The position numbers were made by a program, and so were the translations under genes. The notes under the pieces are model-generated. The model did no database searches. It was not told the origin of the DNA and saw nothing but the letters and a program-made list of their open reading frames with translations. Shown here in pieces: positions 7,334-15,455 of a DNA stretch of 64,000 bases. How positions within the stretch are numbered: the first letter of the stretch is position 1; the number at the start of each line of letters is the position of its first letter. The DNA is from Spirosoma arboris (GTDB taxonomy: Bacteria; Bacteroidota; Bacteroidia; Cytophagales; Spirosomataceae): assembly GCF_009754945.1 (NCBI RefSeq), contig NZ_WPIN01000002.1:124001-188000 (forward strand), written 5' to 3'.

Positions 7334-9868
7334 GTGTCGACATTTGTAGTTCATCAAGCCTTGTTTGGACAAGATGATAGTTGGGGGTTTGGCTTACTAA
7401 GTACTACCCATCCCAACCAATCACTCGTTCGAAGAATGGGAAACTCAACCGACTTGATTGAGCAGGTACCTGATCAGGTGAGTTGGCAACCTACATTGAG
7501 AGGCCGCAAATGGAATGAATACTATTTATTGTTTAAAACATATCCAGACTCCTCGATAGGTATGCGGCCGGGCCGCGTATTTTCTCATGTATTAATAATA
7601 GAGAGTGTCAACTTACCGACCGTATCCAACCTACGGCCATTACTGGACTTATTACCAATTCAGCTGAATAAAGATATAGTTCTGGATCCCGTGTCTGTTG
7701 CTCCTTCATTACCTCAGCAGATTGATATCACGCCCCGGCTTGGGTATATGTTACAGCAATATGTGTCACCCACACGTTCTGGACCTCTAATTTGGGCTGG
7801 ACAGTATGGATTTGAAGAAGCTATAGTTTTATTATGGCAAGCAATTGATGATCGTGAAAGAGAACAGCTATCTTTCAACATCGGATTCATGCCCACTCAA
7901 TTGCGCAATCCCGCAGATCGACTACAATTAGTGTCGGTCCCTCAAAGCCTTCTTGATCGCTGGCGCCCAAATTTCACTGTAATAGATATCAACGCTTCCC
8001 ATACAAATCTAAACGAATTAGAAGCATTCCTGGCTGGTGATTTTAACAATTGTCCAAATCTTTCCTTCATTTTAAAAGAGTTAGGCATTGATTCCCGTAG
8101 TCTGAACGACCTAGATGCACTTTACCGAGTCGCATCTATTGCCTCAAATATTACTGGCGCTTCACTACAGGAAATCTTAGCTCTTGCCTCTGTTATTCAC
8201 TATTATAAACCAAGTGAGAATAGTGCAAAACAAATTAAAGACCGTATTATAGTCCGTCTAAAACACCTAATATCCAACGACGAGACGGGTAACTTAGCTC
8301 GGTTAGGTTCGCTCAAAAACAATTCACTGAGTGCAGTTGATTTGTCTACAATAGCAACAGCAATAACTACCCGTCTGATTGAGCTGATGTTGCTAGGGTT
8401 AGACAGTCAATTGCTTTCAATAATTACTCAGTGGCCAAATGAACCTTCTCGAACTTGGTGGCGGACTAGCTTATTGGCAGCATTGGAAAATATTTTTTCT
8501 AAGTGGACGGCGGGTTCCGAAAGGATTGTCTTTGGTTTATGGAGCCAGCCCTTCGAGAGCGTCAACGATTTTTTTGACCTCTTGCCAGATACTGAACGTA
8601 TTGAGTCTTCTTTACTAAGTGCGCTTCCCGATAGTTTACCTAGTAAGGCTTGGGAAACCGGAATCAAACTGGCTCAAGTTGAGCATTGGCTACGATTACA
8701 TTTAGCGTGTTTGCTCAAGTTATTCAACCTTCAAGATGCCTTGAAGAAACATCTGGAAATAGATGTTTCTTCAACCTATATGGCCGCATTACAACTTGCC
8801 CGTGACCAACAGAATCCGCTAGAATTTATCGATGCCGCCATTACGCTTGAGGAGGGGCGGTTGATCGAACTAGCTGGCCAGCTTTGTAATAGTGACCCCG
8901 ATCTCTTAAAAAATCTAGATATCACAAAAAACGGTTGGCAAAAAGTTTGGCTGTCCAGTGTGGGCTCAGAAGGGAATTTATGGAACAGCCTCAAACAACC
9001 AAACCAAATCACGGAATCCATATTTGATCACTTGATAGCAGGTGGACAAGTACTACCCGAGTTAATTAAAAAAATAAGTATGAGCACACAAGCCGATCTT
9101 CGCGCTTATTCAAACCGCTCTACTTTATGGCCACTACTGGATAAAAATAATCGAGAACGTTTCCTACTGGCGACAGCAACTGGTCTTTTGACTCATGAGA
9201 AACCAGAGGATTCATCCTATCATTTAGAGCCAGAGCTAATAGAAGTATTTAGTAGAGACAATTTTTTTGCACACGTTATTGCTAATCCTACGATATCGTT
9301 GGGTCGTTTGGTAACCTATATTGACAGGTTCAAGTTGGCCGAGGCTAATATAGTCAAGTACATACAAACTTATAATGGTCGTTCCGAGTCGGGGGACATC
9401 GTGGCTTTAGGACAACTTATTCATAGAAACCGATGGACTACCGCTGCCGAGCAAGTAGTCAATCTGGCTCGACGCATTTCGGCATTTAAGCAAGCGATAC
9501 CGTTCTGTATTGATTTGTTGAGCAGATACAATCGAGTCAAAGTATATTTCTACTTCGGTGATCTACTACAGGCCCTGCCCACTACTGTCGATATTCGTAG
9601 TGACTGGTGGAGTACGTTGCTGGAAGAGGCCAAATTAGTGTATCCAGACGGGCCCCGGCAAAACGGAATATGGTCTGATAGTGGAGGAAAAGACCATGTT
9701 GTTAAAGTATCAGTAAATGGAGGGGAACAGTGGAATGATTTATTGTCTGGCATTCGTCGCGGTCGCTTTAGTGTTAGTATAGATTCCCTTCTAGCTGTTA
9801 TGATTGAAGACAGCCCCCGCAATGAAACTTTTAAAATGCTTCAACAAACAATATCCAATGCTCGATAA
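7334..9868 (+). CDS. GAP1-like GTPase-associated protein with C-terminal EAD1-like domain
   Basis: 844 residues, GTG start at 7334, 17 bases after the GTPase gene. The N-terminus (VHQALFG, then SVRRM-like and RVFSHVLI segments) fits the GTPase-associated protein 1 family; a long helical middle follows. The last 75 residues contain YPDGPRQNGIW, GGEQWNDLL and SIDSLLAVMIEDSP, the pattern of effector-associated domain 1. The next gene ends in the same domain, so the two proteins are expected to bind through it. The EAD call is made by eye from the shared motif. Confidence 0.75.
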   Translation: MSTFVVHQALFGQDDSWGFGLLSTTHPNQSLVRRMGNSTDLIEQVPDQVSWQPTLRGRKWNEYYLLFKTYPDSSIGMRPGRVFSHVLIIESVNLPTVSNLRPLLDLLPIQLNKDIVLDPVSVAPSLPQQIDITPRLGYMLQQYVSPTRSGPLIWAGQYGFEEAIVLLWQAIDDREREQLSFNIGFMPTQLRNPADRLQLVSVPQSLLDRWRPNFTVIDINASHTNLNELEAFLAGDFNNCPNLSFILKELGIDSRSLNDLDALYRVASIASNITGASLQEILALASVIHYYKPSENSAKQIKDRIIVRLKHLISNDETGNLARLGSLKNNSLSAVDLSTIATAITTRLIELMLLGLDSQLLSIITQWPNEPSRTWWRTSLLAALENIFSKWTAGSERIVFGLWSQPFESVNDFFDLLPDTERIESSLLSALPDSLPSKAWETGIKLAQVEHWLRLHLACLLKLFNLQDALKKHLEIDVSSTYMAALQLARDQQNPLEFIDAAITLEEGRLIELAGQLCNSDPDLLKNLDITKNGWQKVWLSSVGSEGNLWNSLKQPNQITESIFDHLIAGGQVLPELIKKISMSTQADLRAYSNRSTLWPLLDKNNRERFLLATATGLLTHEKPEDSSYHLEPELIEVFSRDNFFAHVIANPTISLGRLVTYIDRFKLAEANIVKYIQTYNGRSESGDIVALGQLIHRNRWTTAAEQVVNLARRISAFKQAIPFCIDLLSRYNRVKVYFYFGDLLQALPTTVDIRSDWWSTLLEEAKLVYPDGPRQNGIWSDSGGKDHVVKVSVNGGEQWNDLLSGIRRGRFSVSIDSLLAVMIEDSPRNETFKMLQQTISNAR

Positions 9869-10907
9869 CAAGGTGCTTATCCTCACTGCTCTGGAAGAGG
9901 TAGAACGGCAAGTATTACGTACGTTTATTTCGCAAGAAACAATTGTCTACCATCCTCAAAGTAAGACAGATTATTACGCCGGCGTACTACCTACCGAGAG
10001 TGGGGAGATTACTATCATATTAGCTAGGACAGATCAGACGAACGTTAGTGCTTCGCTCGAAACTAATCGTGCATTAGATTTTTTCAAACCGCAGTACGCC
10101 TTTTTTGTAGGAATAGCAGGAGGTTTAAAAGACGTAGGAATTGGCGATATTGTCATTGGCAAAGACGTCTTTGCTTACGAGCGCGGTAAGACAACGGTTG
10201 ACGGTTTTAAATCTCGGCCAGGTGAAGGTAACTCGTCTTATAAATTAGAGCGCCTAGCAACCAATTTTGCAAAATCTGACCGCTGGAAGCAAATCTCTAA
10301 AACTCTTCCAACCACTAATTTTCCAGCTCCAGTGAATGTGCAAACTGGAACTATTGCAGCTGGGGAGAAAGTGGATGCATCAGTAGAATCCGATCTGCAT
10401 AAATTTTTAAAAGTCCATTGCAACCATGCTTTGGCCATTGAAATGGAAGGATTCGGCTTTTTAGAAGCTTGCCGACAACATCCATCAGTTGAAGGGTTAT
10501 TAATACGTGGCATTTCTGACTTGGTTGACGACAAATCCGCTTCTGATGCTGGCGGCTCTCAACCCTATGCTACCCACAATGCAGCCGTATTCACTTTCGA
10601 ACTAATAAAACAGCTTTATTCCGAAGTAAAGGGCGAAAGACTCCCAACTGACGAAGAACGTAAGCTATTTGTTAAACTAGCTTGTGAATTATACCCAGGC
10701 GGTATTAGAGAAAATAGTGTCTGGGATCGTGCAGGAGGCCAAATTGCGGCAATAGCGATCAGTAATAATGGTAAGTCACAGTGGTTAGAGGCAATTCGTC
10801 TAATAAGTAATGGCGGAGGGGGAAAAGTGACTTTTAATTCAATTCTTGAGGCCATGTTAGAAGACCATGAATCAAATAGAGAGCTTATACAGCTTAGAGG
10901 TATATGA
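9858..10907 (+). CDS. Nucleoside phosphorylase-fold effector with C-terminal EAD1-like domain
   Basis: 349 residues from the ATG at 9858, which overlaps the GAP1-like gene by 11 bp; the open frame extends further upstream, but only within that gene. The phosphorylase domain starts VLILTALEEV and contains FFVGIAGGLKDVGIGD, AIEMEGFGFLEA and RGISD, the purine nucleoside phosphorylase/nucleosidase core with its Glu and Asp. Residues about 275-345 carry YPGGIRENSVWDRAGG, QWLEAIRLI and SILEAMLEDH, matching the C-terminus of the previous protein. The likely effector activity is cleavage of a nucleoside or nucleotide; the substrate is unknown. Confidence 0.82.
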   Translation: MLDNKVLILTALEEVERQVLRTFISQETIVYHPQSKTDYYAGVLPTESGEITIILARTDQTNVSASLETNRALDFFKPQYAFFVGIAGGLKDVGIGDIVIGKDVFAYERGKTTVDGFKSRPGEGNSSYKLERLATNFAKSDRWKQISKTLPTTNFPAPVNVQTGTIAAGEKVDASVESDLHKFLKVHCNHALAIEMEGFGFLEACRQHPSVEGLLIRGISDLVDDKSASDAGGSQPYATHNAAVFTFELIKQLYSEVKGERLPTDEERKLFVKLACELYPGGIRENSVWDRAGGQIAAIAISNNGKSQWLEAIRLISNGGGGKVTFNSILEAMLEDHESNRELIQLRGI

Positions 10908-11288
10908 TCCAAGCTATTGCTAAACAGGCCATCTTTTAATATAAAGACTTGCATAAACGCCACTAAAGATAGTCAACAGTAGGCTTTAGCCCCTCTCACT
11001 ATTATAATTGGCAATTTCAGCATTAGCTCAAAAATTTGTTCTGTGTTGCAAGTCCAGTGACAGGAGGGATGCGATCAATGTAAAAACCCTGGCTTGTTAA
11101 GCCAGGGTTTTTACTACTATTTATGTTTATCTTTTAGATTACGCTGTAAAGAAAGTATTGTAAGAGAAGCTTATCGAGCAGGGTTTTCGGCCGGATACTA
11201 GCGCCCGACACAACTGGCTGCGTAGCCACTCCGTTAGTCCACTGCCTTTGCAGTAGCCCGGTGCTAAATGAGAAAAAGGGACATCCAG
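10908..11288. other. Non-coding stretch after the conflict operon
   Basis: Nothing coding is evident. It holds the terminator at 11082-11112 between the rightward conflict operon and the leftward phage-like genes ending at 11289. Confidence 0.6.
11082..11112. terminator. Rho-independent terminator
   Basis: The stem AAAAACCCTGGCTT is closed around a short loop by AAGCCAGGGTTTTT. A-runs and T-runs on the two sides make it suitable for both the rightward operon ending at 10907 and the leftward one ending at 11289. Confidence 0.85.
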
Positions 11289-12356
11289 CTACACCTTCAC
11301 AAACTTCTTACTGGTCTTGCTCCGGTTCAAATCATATTCCGACGGAATGATATTGACTTCCAGGCCTCGCCATTTGAACTTGGTTTCTCCCCGAAAATAC
11401 TGCTTGACCAGCGTTTCCCGTAACACCTCGTCGTTGGCACTCTTGATCGAGCGGGTGTGTTGCCGAACGGCATGACAGATCGCTTTGCGGCGCGACTGGC
11501 CTTCGGGAATGTCCCGCAGCGAAAAGACTTCGTTGTGATTCTCGGGCAGGATCGGAATCCGCACGCCAACCGAGTCCGGTGTTTCCCGGATGTAGATCGA
11601 CCACTCGTAGTAGTGGGTGAAGGCCACCATCACGCTGCCGGTTATCCACCTGTTGGTATTCCAGTAAGCTTCGGCGTCCATGCCTTCGACCTTACCCGGC
11701 TCGAAACCGGGCTGCGTCAATGGATAGATCAGTTCGCCCCACCGATCAGCGTTACCCTTCTTACGGGCATAGTCGGACAGATAATCTTTAACCTGCTGCC
11801 GAGGAACGCCAGGAAAATGCTCCACCATGCCATTAATAATATCCTCCCGAATGGCCTTATGATCCCAGGGAGATCTCAGCTCGTAGAAATTCGAGCCGGT
11901 GTACCATTTCTCCTTATCAGTAATGTAGGCTAGCCGGGCCTCGATGGCGTAGGCATTGGGCAGGCACATGCCCCGTTTCTCCTTCAGCTCCAGACTACGG
12001 ATGTGTTGCAGATTGACAATATCGGACTGGAGATTAAACAGCTTGATCTTATACCCATTGGGGTACATATGGCGTATGCTTAACTCCCGTTCCTTCTCGT
12101 AATTTATATAGAACAGTTCGCGGCCATCCAGGGGGGTGGTAAAGAGCCAGGCTCCGTCGAAGGTTTTCAGACTGAACTGGTGACGACCGCTCGACTCTAC
12201 TCGAATCGGAGACTCTTTCAGGTTCAGATACAGCAGGGCGTACTCTAAAAAACCGATGGCGTCGTCGTCGGGAATCTGGGGGGCCATGCGCAGGCTTTTG
12301 GCGAACTCGTCCTGAGTCTGGCCGTAGAGATCGGCATTAAGAAAGGAAGATTGCAT
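11289..12356 (-). CDS. Unidentified phage-module protein
   Basis: 355 residues from the ATG at 12356; the open frame runs further upstream, but only over the smaller genes there in a different, low-quality frame. It is a soluble mixed alpha/beta protein, rich in Tyr, Arg and Glu, with no signal peptide or motif I recognise. It is the last gene of a leftward set with Rha and HNH genes, so a phage-related role is likely but unspecified. Confidence 0.7.
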   Translation of the reverse strand: MQSSFLNADLYGQTQDEFAKSLRMAPQIPDDDAIGFLEYALLYLNLKESPIRVESSGRHQFSLKTFDGAWLFTTPLDGRELFYINYEKERELSIRHMYPNGYKIKLFNLQSDIVNLQHIRSLELKEKRGMCLPNAYAIEARLAYITDKEKWYTGSNFYELRSPWDHKAIREDIINGMVEHFPGVPRQQVKDYLSDYARKKGNADRWGELIYPLTQPGFEPGKVEGMDAEAYWNTNRWITGSVMVAFTHYYEWSIYIRETPDSVGVRIPILPENHNEVFSLRDIPEGQSRRKAICHAVRQHTRSIKSANDEVLRETLVKQYFRGETKFKWRGLEVNIIPSEYDLNRSKTSKKFVKV

Positions 12357-12432
12357 AAGTATTTGAGGGAATTTTCGGGTCGTAGGGAGCCCGGTTAAAC
12401 GAGTAGGTAAATAATACGGTTTTAGCGAAGGC

Positions 12433-12639
12433 TTAGCGGCCTTTGGCCAGCTGCGCCAGGCGGTTGACTTCCGCTTCGAATCGGTCAATCTAGGTCGTAC
12501 AGTAAACGATCGAGACCTGGCTGACCTCCTCATCGGCTTCTAACTGACTCCGTAATTGCTGCCACTGCGACAATTGAAGTTCGAGTAACGTGCGAATGGA
12601 TAGGTCTACCCGTTGGGAGAGGTTGTTTTGAGAGTCCAT
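12433..12639 (-). pseudogene. Small gene interrupted by an in-frame TAG
   Basis: From ATG 12639 the frame reads MDSQNNLSQRVDLSIRTLLE and runs 49 residues to a TAG at 12490-12492. It then continues, equally coding-like, as IDRFEAEVNRLAQLAKGR to a TAA at 12433-12435. The whole would be 68 codons with one amber codon; a CAG-to-TAG change would explain it. It is helical, charged and unidentified. Whether it is dead, truncated but working, or read through cannot be told. Confidence 0.55.
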
Positions 12640-12769
12640 GGGCGATAGTAGTTTGTGGCCCCGACCCTCGGCGGGTCACTACCCGGTGTACTGCCCAGCG
12701 GACACTACCCGCAGCCAAGAGCAGCCATACACTAGCCACCGCAAAGGGTCGGAGCGTTCGTAGATTCAT
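12530..12769 (-). CDS. Possible small membrane protein
   Basis: 79 codons starting one base after the Rha stop codon. The N-terminus has a hydrophobic segment (FAVASVWLLLAAGSVRWAV) with basic flanks. The second half overlaps the interrupted gene at 12433-12639 in another frame and looks less natural. It may be a real small membrane protein or chance. Confidence 0.35.
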   Translation of the reverse strand: MNLRTLRPFAVASVWLLLAAGSVRWAVHRVVTRRGSGPQTTIAHGLSKQPLPTGRPIHSHVTRTSIVAVAAITESVRSR

Positions 12770-12770
12770 T

Positions 12771-13595
12771 TTAGTCTTCGGTATAGGTCAGCTCGGCGCT
12801 GACGATGGCGTATAGCTTCTCCATGTGGCCACTGCGATCAGCCACGTCCAGCCAGCTCTCCCGGTCGGATCGTTTGTAGCTACGGATGCTAACATGATAG
12901 AGGTAGTACAAGCGGTCGTAAACCTTGCGCCACACCTCCTGTTGACCCACGCCCTTGGCCCGGCAGTAGTTATTGACGATGCGCTGGATCTTCATGCGCG
13001 TGGTCTCCACCGGCAGGGGCTCTGAACTACGGGGTAGTTCGAGCAGCGAGCGGGCTGCCTGCTGCTGAGACTCGATCATCTGGCTCAGTTGCTGTTCAAG
13101 ACTGGCCAGTCGCTGTTCCTGTTGCTGGAGGTAAAGTGGTTGAGCGACTTCCCGCAGCTGGCGCCGGGCTTCGGAGAAGGAGCGGACCAGGGTGGCTTTG
13201 AACGCGACTACTCGCTGGGAGTTCCGACTGAGCGTGCCGATGAACAACGCCTGATCTTCGGTCAGGTGGGCAATGACCTTATTTTGTACACCACCTCCTG
13301 TCTGGAAGGGTTGCGTTTCAAACGTAACCCTTCCAAATTCGGCCTCAATCGCTCTTTGATGACTGCGGATTGTTTCCAATAAGCTCCGGTGCTGGATACC
13401 CAGCCCACTGGCAAAGTCTACACTACTGACGGTTAACATCTCTCCCGATGTGCGTACCGGTATCAGTTGGGTGGTTGGCTCCATCTCAGTATAGCCGACC
13501 AATGCCGCGTTTGTCAATAGTAGGCGACTCAAACAGGTCAGGATGCTGGCCGTAATAGGCCCGAATCGTTGTAGGGTTGTCAAGTTGTAGCTCAT
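12771..13595 (-). CDS. Rha-family phage regulatory protein
   Basis: 274 residues. The region from about 50 to 145 (SSVDFASGLGIQHRSLLETI through LTEDQALFIGTLSRNS and VAFKATLVRSFSEAR) matches the Rha/KilA-like N-terminal domain of phage regulators. A Gln-rich coiled segment (QQQEQRLASLEQQLSQMIE) and a C-terminal basic domain follow. It overlaps the preceding gene by 4 bp, so the two are translationally coupled. Known Rha proteins interfere with phage growth or act in lysogeny control; here the role is inferred. Confidence 0.75.
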   Translation of the reverse strand: MSYNLTTLQRFGPITASILTCLSRLLLTNAALVGYTEMEPTTQLIPVRTSGEMLTVSSVDFASGLGIQHRSLLETIRSHQRAIEAEFGRVTFETQPFQTGGGVQNKVIAHLTEDQALFIGTLSRNSQRVVAFKATLVRSFSEARRQLREVAQPLYLQQQEQRLASLEQQLSQMIESQQQAARSLLELPRSSEPLPVETTRMKIQRIVNNYCRAKGVGQQEVWRKVYDRLYYLYHVSIRSYKRSDRESWLDVADRSGHMEKLYAIVSAELTYTED

Positions 13596-13990
13596 TCATG
13601 GACTACCTCCCTTTCTACCCTATTGCTCATGCCGTTGGCGGCTAACGATAACTCAGAACCCAGCCCGCAGACCAGCCCAAATAGACTGTTCTGGATTTCC
13701 TGAAGTATTGCTAAGTAGTGGCCGGCTTCGCCAATACCCTCACCACCCGTTTCGGTTTCGGCTATTAGCGTCTTGAGGTGGTCACCCTTGAGAGCCTCGA
13801 GTCCCCAGTAAACTAATTCGACCTCGGAATGGCGGCCTCTGGTTTCCCAAATGGTCAGGGGTAGTTTGACCTGATAGGGACCGAAAGGAGTGTAAGAGGC
13901 TTGGGCTTGCCGGTTGTCAAGCGGGGGAGGTGTCTGGCCGTCGTTTTGGGCCGGTGCTGGATTGGGGCTAAGATTACATTGATTATTCAT
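13592..13990 (-). CDS. Hypothetical phage-module protein
   Basis: 132 residues with a polar, Pro/Gln-rich N-terminus and a soluble C-terminal part. It contains no motif I recognise. Its ATG follows the HNH gene by 2 bases and its end overlaps the Rha start by 4 bp, which marks it as part of the same leftward operon. Confidence 0.65.
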   Translation of the reverse strand: MNNQCNLSPNPAPAQNDGQTPPPLDNRQAQASYTPFGPYQVKLPLTIWETRGRHSEVELVYWGLEALKGDHLKTLIAETETGGEGIGEAGHYLAILQEIQNSLFGLVCGLGSELSLAANGMSNRVEREVVHE

Positions 13991-13992
13991 GG

Positions 13993-14814
13993 TTAGGAAG
14001 GGTTTGAGTGGGGGGCTACAATAACTCGAGGGGCGTTCTTATTGGCTCGCCGGACAATTCCTTTGAGGGCACATACAGTAATACCGTAGCGCTGGGCAAT
14101 CATGGCTCTGGTTAAGCCTGTAGACTTACGTGTTAGATAATCAGAAACTACACTACATACTGTCTCCTGGCTGTGCCGACTTGGTGGCCTGTGCTGGCGA
14201 AGGATTTTCTTTACCGCATCAATAGACAGCCTATGCTTAAGGCTCAACTGTTGAATGGTAAATTGTTTGGGCTGGGTATCGTAGTCGCTAATAACTCTGT
14301 TGACTATATGAACGGGGATAATCTTCGGCCTTCCGGTAAAATTTGGGTTGTTTTTAATGGCGTGAGCGATGTTTTCCTTAGCAGTAACCCATTCAAGATT
14401 TGCCCACGTATTGTTTAGTCGGTTGCCGTCTTTGTGGTTGACCTGTGGAAGCCCCTGTGGATTGGGGATAAAAGCTATTGCAACAAGCCGATGAACGAAC
14501 AGGTGATGATACACTTCACCATCGTAAAGGGCCGTCCTTTGGTACCCAGTGTTAATTAGTTCGAGCTTTAGAAACTTTCTTTGGATATAGCGGGGGCCGG
14601 ACCATCGGCCAAGGGCTTCAACCCTACCTTTGCTCGATACCTGGTATCGGTCTTCAAGCCCGGTTACGGGTCGCCACAACTCAGTGGCTAAATCAACGGG
14701 GATTGGAATTTGCCTTTTGTCAGGCCGGAGGGTAATTCGGGGCCGCTTTTGGGCCGCTGGTTCAGAATAAGGCGCAAAGTTGCCCTTACCCGCGTACATT
14801 TGTACCGTTTGCAT
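13993..14814 (-). CDS. NUMOD4 / HNH endonuclease
   Basis: 273 residues. [20 protein letters not shown] is a NUMOD4 motif. It is followed by an HNH nuclease core ([15 protein letters not shown], then [20 protein letters not shown]) and a C-terminal part with two helix-turn-helix-like stretches ([15 protein letters not shown] and [13 protein letters not shown]), typical of homing endonucleases. It opens the leftward operon and sits behind a long structured leader (see 14845-14880). Such enzymes are common in phages as stand-alone mobile endonucleases. Confidence 0.85.
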   Translation of the reverse strand: MQTVQMYAGKGNFAPYSEPAAQKRPRITLRPDKRQIPIPVDLATELWRPVTGLEDRYQVSSKGRVEALGRWSGPRYIQRKFLKLELINTGYQRTALYDGEVYHHLFVHRLVAIAFIPNPQGLPQVNHKDGNRLNNTWANLEWVTAKENIAHAIKNNPNFTGRPKIIPVHIVNRVISDYDTQPKQFTIQQLSLKHRLSIDAVKKILRQHRPPSRHSQETVCSVVSDYLTRKSTGLTRAMIAQRYGITVCALKGIVRRANKNAPRVIVAPHSNPS

Positions 14815-14844
14815 TTTGACTCACTGGTTAGAATGTGACACTCG

Positions 14845-14880
14845 CCCCAATTGCTGCGTTTCCTAGGCCCAGCATTGGGG
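14845..14880 (-). promoter_or_regulatory. Leader stem-loop A before the HNH gene
   Basis: On the minus strand CCCCAATGCT and AGCAATTGGGG enclose 15 bases, about 31 bases before the ATG. The same first arm and layout recur before the RadC-like gene (19954-19990). A second small hairpin (ACCCCTTTTAGGGGT) lies upstream at about 14920. It is a candidate cis-regulatory RNA or protein-binding element. Confidence 0.5.
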
Positions 14881-14967
14881 TTTTTCTTTGTTAATTAAGC
14901 TTCTACCGTTAAGCGGGGCACCCCTAAAAGGGGTATGTGCCGCCGTTTTCGTGCTTCATTAACAATA

Positions 14968-14975
14968 CAAATATA
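14968..14975 (-). promoter_or_regulatory. -7 box before the HNH gene
   Basis: TATATTTG on the minus strand fits TAnnTTTG. It is followed by TTAATGAAG. The same block, CTATATTTGTnnnGTTAATGA, precedes the RadC-like gene at 20086-20093. Confidence 0.5.
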
Positions 14976-15040
14976 GTGAAATGTTAATTATAATAAACAT
15001 TATTTCTCAAAAAAACATTAATTATAACTAACTAATACTC

Positions 15041-15259
15041 TTAATGAGACTTCTTTAAAAAAAAGGAAACATGCATATCGTATCCAAGAGCATTAGAAAT
15101 TCTATTTAATGTTGAAAGTGTCATATTTGTTCGGCCGGTCTCAAAATGAGTATAAGTGCTAGTCTTAACGCCTAACTTATGGGCCATTTCAGCCTGTGTA
15201 AGACCCTTTTGTTTACGCAATTGCTCAATATAGTCTCCGATTTCTTCTGGCGTATTCAT
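15041..15259 (-). CDS. XRE-type helix-turn-helix regulator
   Basis: 72 residues forming one Cro/CI-type domain: IGDYIEQLRKQKGLTQAEMAHKLGV, then STYTHFETGRTNMTLSTLNRI. It lies upstream of the HNH-gene leader in the same orientation, as does its counterpart at 20136-20345 before the RadC-like gene. It probably represses its own promoter or the adjacent divergent methylase gene. Confidence 0.85.
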   Translation of the reverse strand: MNTPEEIGDYIEQLRKQKGLTQAEMAHKLGVKTSTYTHFETGRTNMTLSTLNRISNALGYDMHVSFFLKKSH

Positions 15260-15455
15260 GGTGTTTTATATGTACACAAACCTAAGAACAATATTTATTA
15301 TATTCAATCTTTCGGCCTCATTGGTTATTAAGCGGCATGAATAATATTTAACTCTTGCTTACTTGCTTAAACCCATAAAATAATTTTACTGCTGCATTTT
15401 TTTGAAAAAAACAAGAAAATACTATTTTATTTATTAAATATGGCTACTTTTGACC

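Noticed and set aside
11332..11933. Other open frames across the gene at 11289-12356
   Set aside because: They overlap a better coding frame and show shadow-type composition.
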